This document shows, in pieces, positions 1 to 8,224 of a DNA stretch of 64,000 nt (the first letter of the stretch is position 1; each line of letters starts with the position of its first letter). Where the stretch lies: positions 1,097,944 through 1,161,943 of the forward strand of contig NZ_JAKWJO010000001.1 in NCBI RefSeq assembly GCF_022760995.1. The letters are read 5' to 3'. The position numbers were made by a program, and so were the translations under genes. Below the pieces are notes generated by a model. That model saw only the letters and a program-made list of their open reading frames with translations, made no database searches and was not told the DNA's origin. This DNA comes from Dyella sedimenti. GTDB taxonomy: Bacteria; Pseudomonadota; Gammaproteobacteria; Xanthomonadales; Rhodanobacteraceae.

Positions 1-1
1 C

Positions 2-3000
2 ATCGTGGCGCAGGTGCAAAGCCCGACCTTGTCGGGTCCGGAAGACCTGGCCCGCCGTACCGTGGCGGTACGCGAGGAGATGGGGTTGCTGTTCCGCCTG
101 AAGGCGCTGTCGCCCACCACGCGCTGGCTATCGGTCGGCAGCGCCGAGGAGGGCATGGCGATGGTGGCGTCCGGCCGGGCCGATGCCTATGTCGGCGCCC
201 TGCCGGTGGTCGATGCCCTGATTCGCGACCGCTATGCGGCCACGCTGCGCGTGACCGGGCCCGCGGATTTCGACCAGGATCTGTCGATCGGCGTGGTCAA
301 CCGCTACGAGCAGTTGGTGCCTCTCATCAACCGCGTGCTCACCGGCGTGTCGGACCGCCAGCGCCAGGCCATCCGCAGCCATTGGCTGACCGCGCAATAC
401 CACTATGGCGTGCCGTGGCGATGGGTGCGTACCGGCCTGCTGGCGGCCCTGCTGGTACTGGGGGGCATGGCCATCTCCTATTTCCGCCAGCGGCGCGCCA
501 TGCGCGCGCAGCATGCAGCGGAGCAGTCCCTGGCGGCCCAGCTGCGGTTCCAGCAGGCCCTGCTGGAAACCATTCCTTACCCGGTGTTCGTGAAGGACGA
601 CGCAGGGCGCTATATCGCCGTCAACCGCGCCTACGAGGCTATGTTCCATGCCTCGCGCGACGACCTGCTGGGTCATACCCTGGCCGAGACGCGGCATGTC
701 GCCGGCCTGGATGCCGATGCCTTGCACGCCTCGGACATGCAACAGTTGGCCCGGGGCAGCGGCAGCCATCACGAGCTGCACGTCAGTCCCCCGGACGCTT
801 CCGGCGGCACGCGCGACTCCCTGCTATGGCTGCACGTCTTCAATCGCGGCGGCGGGCAGGGCACCTGCCTGCTCGGCACCCTGGTGGACGTCAGCGAGCT
901 GCGCAAGGCCGAGGCGCGCGCGCTCGCTTCCGAGCAGAAGCTGATCGACACCAACGAAAGCCTGCCCGGCGTAGTGCTGCGCGCGTGCTACATGCCGGAT
1001 GGATCGAGCCGGTTTGACTATGTTGGCGGCGATAGCGAGGCCCTGTTCGGCCTGACCCACGGGGAACTCACGCAGGGGCGCCGCCGACTTTCAGACGTCA
1101 TCCTCGAGGATGACCGGCCCGCGATGCGCCAGGCCGTCCAGCGCGCCAAGGAAGGCTTCGGGCCGCAAGGCGTGGAATACCGCATCGCCCTGCCGTCCGG
1201 CCTGCGATGGGGGCACGCCTCGTTCGGCCTGCCGCGCCGCGAGGACGACGGCACCGTCTTCTGCAGCATCTACTGCGATGACATCACCGCCGAGAAGGCG
1301 CAGGCGCAGGCCCTGGTCGAGGCCACCACCACGGCCGAGGCGGCGGTCGCCGCCAAGGGCGCCTTCCTCGCCATGATGAGCCACGAGATCCGCACGCCCA
1401 TGGCCGGCGTGCTCGGCCTGATCGAACTGCTCGGCAAGACGGCGCTGGACCGCGAGCAATCGCACATGCTGGACATGGTGCGCGATTCGGCGAGCGCCTT
1501 GCTGCAGATCCTCGATGACATCCTGGACTTCTCGCGCATCGAGGCCGGGCGATTGACGCTGAGCGAGCATCCCTTCGACCTGCGGGCGATGACCGACGGC
1601 GTGCTCGGCCTGTTCGCCACGCTGGCGCGCGAAAAGGGCCTGGCCCTGTACGCCACGCTGGACTGGCGGCTGGCGGCGCAATACCGGGGCGACATGACAC
1701 GCATCCGGCAGATCGTCACCAACCTCTTGAGCAATGCGCTGAAGTTCACTTCCAAGGGGCATGTCGAGCTGCATATGGAACTGCTCGAGGATGCCCCCGA
1801 CGGGCAACGCATGGCCATTTCCGTCCACGATACCGGCATCGGCATCGCGCAGGAGCAGCTCGACCGGCTGTTCCAGCCCTTCGTGCAGGCCGACGCTTCT
1901 ACCTCGCGCCGCTATGGCGGCACGGGACTGGGACTGACCATCTGCCAGCGGCTGGCCCACATGATGGAGGGCGAGATCCGCATCACCAGCTCGCTGGGCT
2001 TCGGCACCAGCGTGACGTTCGACGTGCGGCTGCCGGTGGCGCAGGCCCTGCGGCCGCAACCGGCGCTGGCCGGCAAGCGGGCGCTGCTGTGCACCGGCGA
2101 CATCCTGCTGGAGCGCGAGCTGTCCAATACGCTGTCCGCGCTGGGCCTGTCCATCATCGGCGCCGACGCCAGGGACCTGCCCGAGAGCGACGCGCACAAC
2201 GTCGATATCTACGTAGTCGATGCGGCCCTGGCGCGCGGCGGGGCGCTGCCTCCTGGTGTTCGCGTCATCCGCTTGCTGGATGCGCCCGATCCCCGCGGCT
2301 TTTTCGTGGAGGAAGGGCATGTCGCGCTCAGCGGCTATCCACTGCTGTGGCGCTCGGCCATGGAAGCCTGCCACACGGTCCTGGGCATCTCGCTGCCTGC
2401 CCGCCCGATGGTTCCCGGCGTGTCGCCGGTGCGCCACGCGGCGCGTATCCTCGTGGCGGAAGACCATCCGATCAACCGCGCCGTGCTCGGTCGCCAGCTC
2501 GATTGCCTGGGCTATGCGCATACCATCGTCGACAATGGCCAGGAGGCCTTGCGCACCCTGGCCAACGGCCATTACGACCTGCTGATCACCGATTGCCACA
2601 TGCCGCTGCTCGACGGTTATACGCTGGCGCGCAGGATTCGCGAGGGCGAGGCGGGCAGCGATACGCACCTTCCCATCATCGCCTTGTCGGCGAGTGCGCT
2701 GCCGGAAGAGGTCGTGCGCTGCCACGAGGCGGGCATGGACGAATTCCTGGCCAAGCCCGTGCAGCTGTCCACCCTGGACGCCATGCTGTCCGCCAGCCTC
2801 GAAGGTCGTTCGCCCAAGGTCGGGCGGGAGACCCCGGAGGCCGACCCCGCCGTGGACGGGCGCCTACGCACCCTGAAGGAAGTCTTTGGTTCGGCACGGC
2901 AGGTGAGGGACCTGCTGCGAGGCCTGCTCGACACCACGCGCCAGGACCTGCGGGAGCTGGAGCACGCCCGCCTGGGCAACGACGCCGAGCGCCAGCGGGA

Positions 3001-3157
3001 CATCCTGCACCGCATCCGGGGCGCGTTGCGGCTGGTGGACAACCAGTTGCCCGCCGGCAGCGGCAGCGTGGTGCAGCAGCGGGACGAACTGCTCCGCCAC
3101 CTGCGGGCGCTCGAGGTCCTGCTGGCCCGGCTCGAATCGGGCATGGCCGATGCCTGA
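2..3157 (+). CDS. Hybrid sensor histidine kinase, BvgS/EvgS type (5' end outside window)
   Basis: Multi-domain membrane sensor kinase of a phosphorelay. Numbering from the GTG at 5: the end of a periplasmic solute-binding sensor domain (1-130), one membrane segment (about 142-160), two PAS domains (about 183-300 and 312-435), HisKA with phospho-acceptor H460 in a SHEIRTPM box, HATPase (N-box near 565-580, DTGIGI near 609), a degenerate receiver-like stretch (about 690-800), a true receiver with D863, and a C-terminal Hpt domain with H1002. The frame is open to the window edge and the sensor domain is incomplete, so the true start lies upstream. H460, D863 and H1002 give a complete His-Asp-His relay. 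The final His donor would pass phosphate to a separate response regulator not seen here. Ligand unknown. Confidence 0.93.
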   Translation: MVAQVQSPTLSGPEDLARRTVAVREEMGLLFRLKALSPTTRWLSVGSAEEGMAMVASGRADAYVGALPVVDALIRDRYAATLRVTGPADFDQDLSIGVVNRYEQLVPLINRVLTGVSDRQRQAIRSHWLTAQYHYGVPWRWVRTGLLAALLVLGGMAISYFRQRRAMRAQHAAEQSLAAQLRFQQALLETIPYPVFVKDDAGRYIAVNRAYEAMFHASRDDLLGHTLAETRHVAGLDADALHASDMQQLARGSGSHHELHVSPPDASGGTRDSLLWLHVFNRGGGQGTCLLGTLVDVSELRKAEARALASEQKLIDTNESLPGVVLRACYMPDGSSRFDYVGGDSEALFGLTHGELTQGRRRLSDVILEDDRPAMRQAVQRAKEGFGPQGVEYRIALPSGLRWGHASFGLPRREDDGTVFCSIYCDDITAEKAQAQALVEATTTAEAAVAAKGAFLAMMSHEIRTPMAGVLGLIELLGKTALDREQSHMLDMVRDSASALLQILDDILDFSRIEAGRLTLSEHPFDLRAMTDGVLGLFATLAREKGLALYATLDWRLAAQYRGDMTRIRQIVTNLLSNALKFTSKGHVELHMELLEDAPDGQRMAISVHDTGIGIAQEQLDRLFQPFVQADASTSRRYGGTGLGLTICQRLAHMMEGEIRITSSLGFGTSVTFDVRLPVAQALRPQPALAGKRALLCTGDILLERELSNTLSALGLSIIGADARDLPESDAHNVDIYVVDAALARGGALPPGVRVIRLLDAPDPRGFFVEEGHVALSGYPLLWRSAMEACHTVLGISLPARPMVPGVSPVRHAARILVAEDHPINRAVLGRQLDCLGYAHTIVDNGQEALRTLANGHYDLLITDCHMPLLDGYTLARRIREGEAGSDTHLPIIALSASALPEEVVRCHEAGMDEFLAKPVQLSTLDAMLSASLEGRSPKVGRETPEADPAVDGRLRTLKEVFGSARQVRDLLRGLLDTTRQDLRELEHARLGNDAERQRDILHRIRGALRLVDNQLPAGSGSVVQQRDELLRHLRALEVLLARLESGMADA

Positions 3158-3189
3158 CGCCGCCGGCATGTCGAATCCCGCCAGTCCGG

Positions 3190-3909
3190 TCAGTTCTGGA
3201 TGGCCCGCAACGGGCGGCACGAACCGCCATCGCAATCGATCACCAGCGTGAACGTCGTGCAGGAGGCCTGGAACGTCGAGCCGCCCGTCGAGTGGACTTC
3301 GGCGCAGCCCTGCTGCGACGCGATCTGCTGGGCGGAGCGGACGACGGCGGCAATGTCCTGCACGGGCGCAGCCATGGCCATCCTGGATGCGGGAGTCTCG
3401 TCGGTTGCCGCCGGATTCGAATGCACCACGATGGTGGTCGAGTCGACGGGGCCACCCTTCATGCCGTACTTGGCGCGGATCGAGCGCGCTATGAAATGCG
3501 CATCGAAAAGATTCATGCCGGCCACCGGCTCGCGGAAGCATTTCACCAGCAAGACGGTATTCGGCGTCACGATCGGCACGGTATTGGAAAAGGCCCACGC
3601 GCTGTGCCGGCCCCAGCCCGCCGTGCCGATGGTGGCCGAACTTACCGTGGCGCTGTCGGCCTCGTTCATCACGCCGAAGTAATGGCAGCCCAGCTCCAGC
3701 GACTTGTCCGCCGCCCGCAGGATGGCGAAGTCCGAGGCGCGCTCCGCGCTGGTGAAGCCATTGCCGGCGAAATCGATCTTGAAGGTATCCGGCGACAGCG
3801 CCGTCTCGCTGAAACCGCCGCCAAAGCCCTTGGACTGATACGCCGTGGCGCAGCCGCCAAGCGCCAACGCCCATGCAAGCACGCAGGCGCGCACGATCCC
3901 CGTATTCAT
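3190..3909 (-). CDS. Hypothetical lipoprotein (CC0125/CC1285-like)
   Basis: 239-residue predicted lipoprotein. The N-terminus is a short signal peptide ending in a lipobox, LGGC, with the lipidated Cys at about residue 19. The mature part begins with a Gly/Phe-rich segment, followed by a domain containing a G-C-H-Y-F motif as in envelope lipoproteins of the CC0125/CC1285 type. The C-terminal third carries several Cys residues that could form disulfides. Monocistronic, convergent with the kinase gene upstream (32-bp gap). Role unknown; family assignment is by pattern recollection only. Confidence 0.7.
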   Translation of the reverse strand: MNTGIVRACVLAWALALGGCATAYQSKGFGGGFSETALSPDTFKIDFAGNGFTSAERASDFAILRAADKSLELGCHYFGVMNEADSATVSSATIGTAGWGRHSAWAFSNTVPIVTPNTVLLVKCFREPVAGMNLFDAHFIARSIRAKYGMKGGPVDSTTIVVHSNPAATDETPASRMAMAAPVQDIAAVVRSAQQIASQQGCAEVHSTGGSTFQASCTTFTLVIDCDGGSCRPLRAIQN

Positions 3910-4101
3910 GGCTTCCCCCCTGGTTGCCTGGCTGGACCTCGCCGCTCGGCGAATCCATGCGCCGAACCTAGCAAACCAGGGCTACGCACCGTCACTGGCC
4001 AAATGGCCTCGGCTGGGTAGGTGGGGCGAGCATGCGCGGATCAATGGGCAGCCCATACGGACGCGAGCGGACCAAGCCGGAAACGTTGCTCAGCCGATCC
4101 G

Positions 4102-4575
4102 TCAGCCTCGACAATTGCTGGGCAGATACTTCATGAGCTGGGTGTCGGTGATGTTCGGGTTGTTGCACGTCCAGGAGATCGAGCCCTGGCTGGTTACCGC
4201 CGACAGGCCCAGTTGAAGGGTGGCGATGTGCGAATTGGCGTGTTGCGCACCCGTGTTATCGAAGCGTATAAGGATCATCCCTTGCCGTTCGGTCGCGTTG
4301 ACGTGGCTGACGTACTTGCCCGAGATCAGCGAATCGTTGGGCAACCCCGCGGATGCCTGCGTCGAAGGAAAGTGCCCGTAGTTCGAGTAGTACTCGACGA
4401 TGGCGGTCTTGGAGCCTTCCGCCAGCTCGAAGCCTTCGGCGACCTGCGAGCGGATCACATAGTCCTGGTAGGCCGGGATCGCGATAGCCGCGAGGATGGC
4501 GACGATCGCCACCACGATCATCAGTTCGATCAGCGTAAAGCCGGCTCCCTGGCGGGCCGTGGCTGGGTGCTTCAT
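4102..4575 (-). CDS. pilA: Type IV major pilin (PilA/PilE family)
   Basis: 157-residue prepilin. A 12-residue basic leader ends in Gly12 before Phe13, the prepilin peptidase site; the mature protein begins FTLIE, with the invariant Glu5, then the hydrophobic assembly helix. The C-terminal Cys pair (in SWTC and SNC, near residues 139 and 155) would close the D-region disulfide loop. Polymerises into the type IV pilus used for twitching, adhesion and DNA uptake; the competence gene comEC lies about 30 kb away. No assembly genes adjoin it, so it stands alone. The upstream region lacks a correctly spaced sigma-54 site. Confidence 0.93.
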   Translation of the reverse strand: MKHPATARQGAGFTLIELMIVVAIVAILAAIAIPAYQDYVIRSQVAEGFELAEGSKTAIVEYYSNYGHFPSTQASAGLPNDSLISGKYVSHVNATERQGMILIRFDNTGAQHANSHIATLQLGLSAVTSQGSISWTCNNPNITDTQLMKYLPSNCRG

Positions 4576-4714
4576 GGGATTCCCCCTGTGGAATACCGAT
4601 GGCCTGAGCGCAGACCGGCGCCAAGTTTGCCTGAACCGCTACGTCAAAATGGGTGAAGGAGCACGCTTTTAGGCGGCGAGGGGAAGCATGGCAAGGTGTG
4701 CCTGCCGCAGGTGC

Positions 4715-4734
4715 ATATCGTATTTGTACGATAT
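4715..4734. promoter_or_regulatory. Palindromic operator candidate upstream of the ArsR gene
   Basis: A perfect 8-bp inverted repeat, ATATCGTA-TTTG-TACGATAT. A third partial half-site, CGATATACGA, follows at about 4751-4760. A TATGAT -10-like hexamer (4734-4739) abuts the right arm, so a bound repressor would cover a promoter. It lies 105-125 bp before the ArsR start, consistent with autoregulation and control of the downstream reductase. Inferred from symmetry and position only. Confidence 0.6.
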
Positions 4735-4859
4735 ATGATTCGCCGCATGACGATATACGACGCGGGTCCATCGAGACCGAAACCGCCGGGCGCATTGCAC
4801 CCGGAAGGTTCGGTGCCCTCGTGCCCGATGCCTGCCCCATGCCAGCCCGTCTGACCCCC

Positions 4860-5156
4860 ATGGACATCGACGCGATCCACAAGGCGCTGGCCAATCCGGT
4901 CCGGCGGGACATCCTGCAATGGCTCAAGGAGCCGGAGTCCCATTTCCCCGAGCAGGCGCATCCGATCGCCTATGGCGTCTGTGCGGGCCAGATCCATGGT
5001 CGTTGCGGGCTGTCGCAGTCGACGGTGTCGGCGCATCTGGCGACCCTGCAGCGCGCCGAACTCGTGACCACGCGTCAGGTCGGGCAGTGGGTGTATTTCA
5101 AGCGTAACGAAGACGTGATCCGGGCCTTCCTGGCCCATATGAACACCGGTCTCTGA
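4860..5156 (+). CDS. ArsR-family transcriptional regulator
   Basis: 98-residue winged-helix regulator. Helices 1-2 carry NPVRRDIL, the recognition helix covers LSQSTVSAHL (about 51-60), and the wing ends in GQWVYFK (75-81), the usual ArsR layout. Cys41 and Cys49 lie just before the recognition helix, where a thiol-reactive sensor could act; there is no classical CVC metal motif. Start set at the ATG at 4860; ATG 4839 would add seven residues, and neither has a strong ribosome site. The next gene, an ene-reductase, follows after 46 bp and is the probable target. The palindrome at 4715-4734 is the likely operator. Sensing of electrophiles or quinones is inference from context. Confidence 0.85.
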   Translation: MDIDAIHKALANPVRRDILQWLKEPESHFPEQAHPIAYGVCAGQIHGRCGLSQSTVSAHLATLQRAELVTTRQVGQWVYFKRNEDVIRAFLAHMNTGL

Positions 5157-5202
5157 GGCGCTAGCCGGACCGGGCAATCCCCGCATTCATTGGAAACGAC
5201 AC

Positions 5203-6261
5203 ATGGCGAATCTTTTCGACCCCATCCAGATCGGCGACCTGACCCTGAAGAACCGCATATTCATGGCGCCGCTCACGCGCTCGCGCGCTGGCGAGGCGCG
5301 CGTGCCCAATGCCCTGATGGCCGAGTACTACCGCGAGCGCGCGTCCGCTGGCCTGATCCTGTCCGAGGCGACCTCGGTGACACCGCAGGGCGTCGGCTAT
5401 GCCAACACGCCGGGCATCTGGTCGGACGAGCAGGTGGAGGGCTGGAAGCTGGTGACGAAGGCGGTGCATGAGGCGGGCGGCAAGATCTTCCTGCAGCTGT
5501 GGCACGTCGGCCGCATTTCCGATCCGATCTTCCTCAACGGTGAATTGCCCGTCGCGCCCAGCGCGATCGCGGCGAAGGGGCACGTGAGCCTGGTGCGTCC
5601 GGAGCGTCCCTACGTGACGCCACGCGCGCTCGACACCAGCGAAATCGCCGGTATCGTCGCGGCCTACAAGAAGGGCGCCGAGAACGCGAAGCGTGCCGGG
5701 TTCGACGGCGTCGAGATCCATGGCGCCAACGGTTACCTGCTGGACCAGTTCCTCCAGGACAGCACCAACCAGCGCACCGATGCCTATGGCGGCCCGATCG
5801 AGAATCGTGCCCGCCTGATGCTGGAAGTCACCGATGCCTGCATCGAGGTATGGGGCGCCAACCGCGTCGGCATGCACCTCGCGCCGCGCCGCGATGCCCA
5901 TTCGATGGGCGACTCGGATCCGCTCGGCACGTTCGGCTACGTCGCCAAGGAACTGGGTAAGCGCAAGATCGCCTTTATCTGCGCACGCGAGGCCATCGGC
6001 GACGACAGCCTGGGTCCGCAGCTCAAGAAGCTCTTCGGCGGACCCTACGTCGCCAACGAATCGCTGACCAAGGAGACCGCCCAGCAACTGCTCGACCGTG
6101 GCGACGCCGATGCGGTCGCCTTCGGCAAGCTGTTCATCGCCAACCCCGACCTGCCGTTGCGCCTGGAACGCGATGCGCCGCTCAATCCCTGGGTATCGCA
6201 GACGTTCTATGCGGGCGGCGCGGAAGGCTACACGGATTATCCGTCGCTCGAAGTCGCCTGA
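5203..6261 (+). CDS. nemA: Old Yellow Enzyme family alkene reductase
   Basis: 352-residue FMN-dependent NAD(P)H:flavin oxidoreductase, a cytosolic TIM barrel that reduces activated C=C bonds (N-ethylmaleimide, enones, nitro compounds). The active site is visible as H173-G-A-N176-G-Y178 in EIHGANGY, with the FMN-contact motif LQLWHVGR at 98-105 and the N-terminal signature KNRIFMAPLTRS. Length matches NemA. Placed directly after an ArsR regulator, so it probably belongs to an electrophile-inducible pair. A strong terminator follows at 6281. Confidence 0.93.
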   Translation: MANLFDPIQIGDLTLKNRIFMAPLTRSRAGEARVPNALMAEYYRERASAGLILSEATSVTPQGVGYANTPGIWSDEQVEGWKLVTKAVHEAGGKIFLQLWHVGRISDPIFLNGELPVAPSAIAAKGHVSLVRPERPYVTPRALDTSEIAGIVAAYKKGAENAKRAGFDGVEIHGANGYLLDQFLQDSTNQRTDAYGGPIENRARLMLEVTDACIEVWGANRVGMHLAPRRDAHSMGDSDPLGTFGYVAKELGKRKIAFICAREAIGDDSLGPQLKKLFGGPYVANESLTKETAQQLLDRGDADAVAFGKLFIANPDLPLRLERDAPLNPWVSQTFYAGGAEGYTDYPSLEVA

Positions 6262-6280
6262 GGCTTCGTTTCATGCCCGG

Positions 6281-6310
6281 AAAAGGCGCCAGCTTGCCTG
6301 GCGCCTTTTT
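6281..6310 (+). terminator. Rho-independent terminator after nemA
   Basis: Nine-base-pair perfect stem AGGCGCCAG / CTGGCGCCT with a five-base loop (6284-6306), followed by a run of T. Confidence 0.9.
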
Positions 6311-6334
6311 CTTTCTTCGGTGGTGCTGCGGAAA

Positions 6335-6360
6335 CGAAAAAGGCGCCACAAGGGCGCCTC
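6335..6360 (-). terminator. Terminator downstream of tRNA-Leu
   Basis: Read on the minus strand, a GGCGCC-based stem with a short loop is followed by five T. It lies just past the tRNA 3' end. Confidence 0.7.
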
Positions 6361-6366
6361 AAACAT

Positions 6367-6452
6367 TGGTACCGGTGATAGGACTCGAACCTACACTCTG
6401 TCGCCAGAAGCGGATTTTGAGTCCGCCGCGTCTACCATTCCGCCACACCGGC
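6367..6452 (-). tRNA. tRNA-Leu(CAA)
   Basis: 86-nt class II tRNA with an encoded CCA end. The acceptor stem GCCGGTG pairs with CACCGGT (one G-U pair). The anticodon stem GCGGA/TCCGC encloses the loop CTCAAAA, giving anticodon CAA (reads UUG). The T-loop GGTTCGAGTCC is standard and a long variable arm is present. Confidence 0.95.
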
Positions 6453-6477
6453 ATTGCAGCCGTCGATTATGCCGGGT

Positions 6478-7056
6478 TCAGTGGACGGGGTCGAGTCCCA
6501 GCTGGCGGTCGGCGCGCTGGTAGTGGTCGTGGTCCAGGGGCTGGAAGGTGGCGCAGTGGGTCATGGGGCCGGAGTAGATGTGCAGGCTGACCGCCACGGC
6601 GTCGTCGCTGGGGTTGCGGATGGTGTGGTACTCGTGGGGCGGGATCAGGCTGCCGGCGGAGCCGGGGCCGGCCTGGATCGAGCCCACCGGCTGGAAGCGG
6701 TAGTAGCCGTCCTCGTCGGCCAGGCGCTCGTACTGCACCACTTCCAGCGCGCCGCTCCAGACACCTTCCACGCACCACATGCCGCAGTGATCGTGGATGG
6801 GCGTGCCCTGGCCCGGGCCCCAGGTCATCGCCACCACGCAGTAGCCGTGCTGTTCGCTGCGGTACAGTTCGCGGCGGGCGTAGCGGCCCTCGGCGGTCTC
6901 GAACACGCAGTCCGGCAATTTCACCTCCTGGCTGCGAATCAGTTTGCACAGGCTGTTGCGCAGGCTGTCGGTGACGGCGCGGGTATCGTCCTGGACCACG
7001 GCGGCGTCGATGGCGTCGATCAGTTGGCGGGAACCGGGGAAGTCGAGGGTGAGCAT
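6478..7056 (-). CDS. Cysteine dioxygenase family protein
   Basis: 192-residue cupin thiol dioxygenase. It converts cysteine (or a related thiol such as 3-mercaptopropionate) with O2 to the sulfinic acid using a mononuclear Fe(II). The iron-binding facial triad is visible as H88 and H90 in PIHDH and H144 in HEYHTIRN. Length and spacing fit bacterial CDO type I. It follows metX (start codons face the same way, 67-bp gap), so it may be read from the same transcript, which would place cysteine catabolism next to a sulfur-amino-acid acyltransferase. Substrate (cysteine versus mercaptopropionate) is not settled by sequence. Confidence 0.88.
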   Translation of the reverse strand: MLTLDFPGSRQLIDAIDAAVVQDDTRAVTDSLRNSLCKLIRSQEVKLPDCVFETAEGRYARRELYRSEQHGYCVVAMTWGPGQGTPIHDHCGMWCVEGVWSGALEVVQYERLADEDGYYRFQPVGSIQAGPGSAGSLIPPHEYHTIRNPSDDAVAVSLHIYSGPMTHCATFQPLDHDHYQRADRQLGLDPVH

Positions 7057-7123
7057 GGCGTTCTCGGGCTGCGGTGCTGCCGGGCCATCTTAGCAGCGTG
7101 AACCCAAGGGCGCCGAAGGCCGT

Positions 7124-8224
7124 TCAGAGTTGGCCGAGAAAGCCGCCGATGGCGCGGCTGTAGTTGGGAATGTCGACCAGGAAGGCGTCGTGGCCCTGCG
7201 GCGAGTCGAGCGCGACGAATTCCACCTCGGCGCCCGCAGCGCGCAGACCGTCGGCGATCTGTTCCTGCTGCTCCAACGGGAACAGGATGTCGGTGCTGAC
7301 GCCGATCACCATCGCCTTCTGGATATGGATGCGCTTGAGGCCTTCCATCACGCTGCCGTTGCCGTATTCGGCGATGTCGAACCAGTCGCTGGCGCGCGAG
7401 AGATAGAGGTAGCTGTTGGGGTCGAAGGTGTGCACGAAGCGTTGCGCATGGCCTTCCAGGTACGACTCCACCTCGAATTCCAGGCCGAATGGGTTGTCGT
7501 CGCGCCGTTCCGGGTCGAGGCGGATGCGTGCGAAGCGGCCGTTCCATTCCATCGCGGAGCGGTAGGTGATGACGCCGAGCTTGCGCGCGATGCTCATGCC
7601 GGCCTCGGGATAGTGCTCATGGTCGTAGTGGCCGTTGTTCCAGTGCGGATCGAGCCGGATCGCCTCGCGCTGCAGCGAGCGGATGGCGATGGCGAACGGC
7701 TGCGCCTGCGGTGCGGTATCCACGCTGATATGGGCACGCACGCTGCCCGGGTGCAGCACCATGTAGGCCAGCGCGCTCATGCCGCCCATGGAGCAGCCGA
7801 TCAGGCAGGCGAGCTGCCCGATGCCCAGGCCGCTTACCGCGGCGTGGGCGGCGTTGGCCACGTCTTCCAGCGACAGCTCGGGAAAATCGAGCCGGTACGG
7901 CTCGCCGGTCGCGGGGTTGATCGAAGCGGCGCAGGTGGAACCCTTGTCGCTGCCCAGCGAGTTCACGCAGATGACGAACCAGCGGTCGGTATCGATGGCC
8001 TTGCCGGGGCCGATCATCGCTTCCCACCAGCCGGGCGAGGGATCCTCGGCGTTCGAGGCGGCATGCGCGCTGGGCGAGAGGCCGGTGAGGATGAGGATGG
8101 CGTTGTCGTGCGCCAGACTCAATTCGCCCCAGGTTTCATAGGCGACGCGGGCGCCGTGGAGTTCTCCGCCGCGCTTCATCGCAAAGGGCGAGGGCAGGGC
8201 GAAGTAGCGGCGCGCGTCGGTCAT
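7124..8224 (-). CDS. metX: MetX-family homoserine/serine O-acyltransferase
   Basis: 366-residue alpha/beta-hydrolase acyltransferase. The nucleophile is S145 in GCSMGGM; the Asp lies in STDILFP and the His in PQGHDAF near the C-terminus. The family transfers acetyl or succinyl to homoserine; in Xanthomonadales several members are reported to make O-succinylserine for cysteine synthesis. The start codon overlaps the ccmI stop (ATGA, 8221-8224), so translation is coupled to the cytochrome c maturation operon. The longer open frame upstream is an overprint of ccmI and was not used. Fold and chemistry are clear; substrate specificity is not. Confidence 0.9.
   Translation of the reverse strand: MTDARRYFALPSPFAMKRGGELHGARVAYETWGELSLAHDNAILILTGLSPSAHAASNAEDPSPGWWEAMIGPGKAIDTDRWFVICVNSLGSDKGSTCAASINPATGEPYRLDFPELSLEDVANAAHAAVSGLGIGQLACLIGCSMGGMSALAYMVLHPGSVRAHISVDTAPQAQPFAIAIRSLQREAIRLDPHWNNGHYDHEHYPEAGMSIARKLGVITYRSAMEWNGRFARIRLDPERRDDNPFGLEFEVESYLEGHAQRFVHTFDPNSYLYLSRASDWFDIAEYGNGSVMEGLKRIHIQKAMVIGVSTDILFPLEQQEQIADGLRAAGAEVEFVALDSPQGHDAFLVDIPNYSRAIGGFLGQL

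Noticed and set aside
1091..2725. 544-codon minus-strand frame
   Set aside because: Antisense shadow of the kinase.
2089..4020. 643-codon plus-strand open frame
   Set aside because: Overprint of the sensor kinase and the lipoprotein gene; Arg/Pro-rich composition typical of shadow frames in high-GC DNA.
4576..4660. Sigma-54 promoter for pilA
   Set aside because: A TTGGC...TGC pair is present but spacing is one base short of the GG-N10-GC rule.
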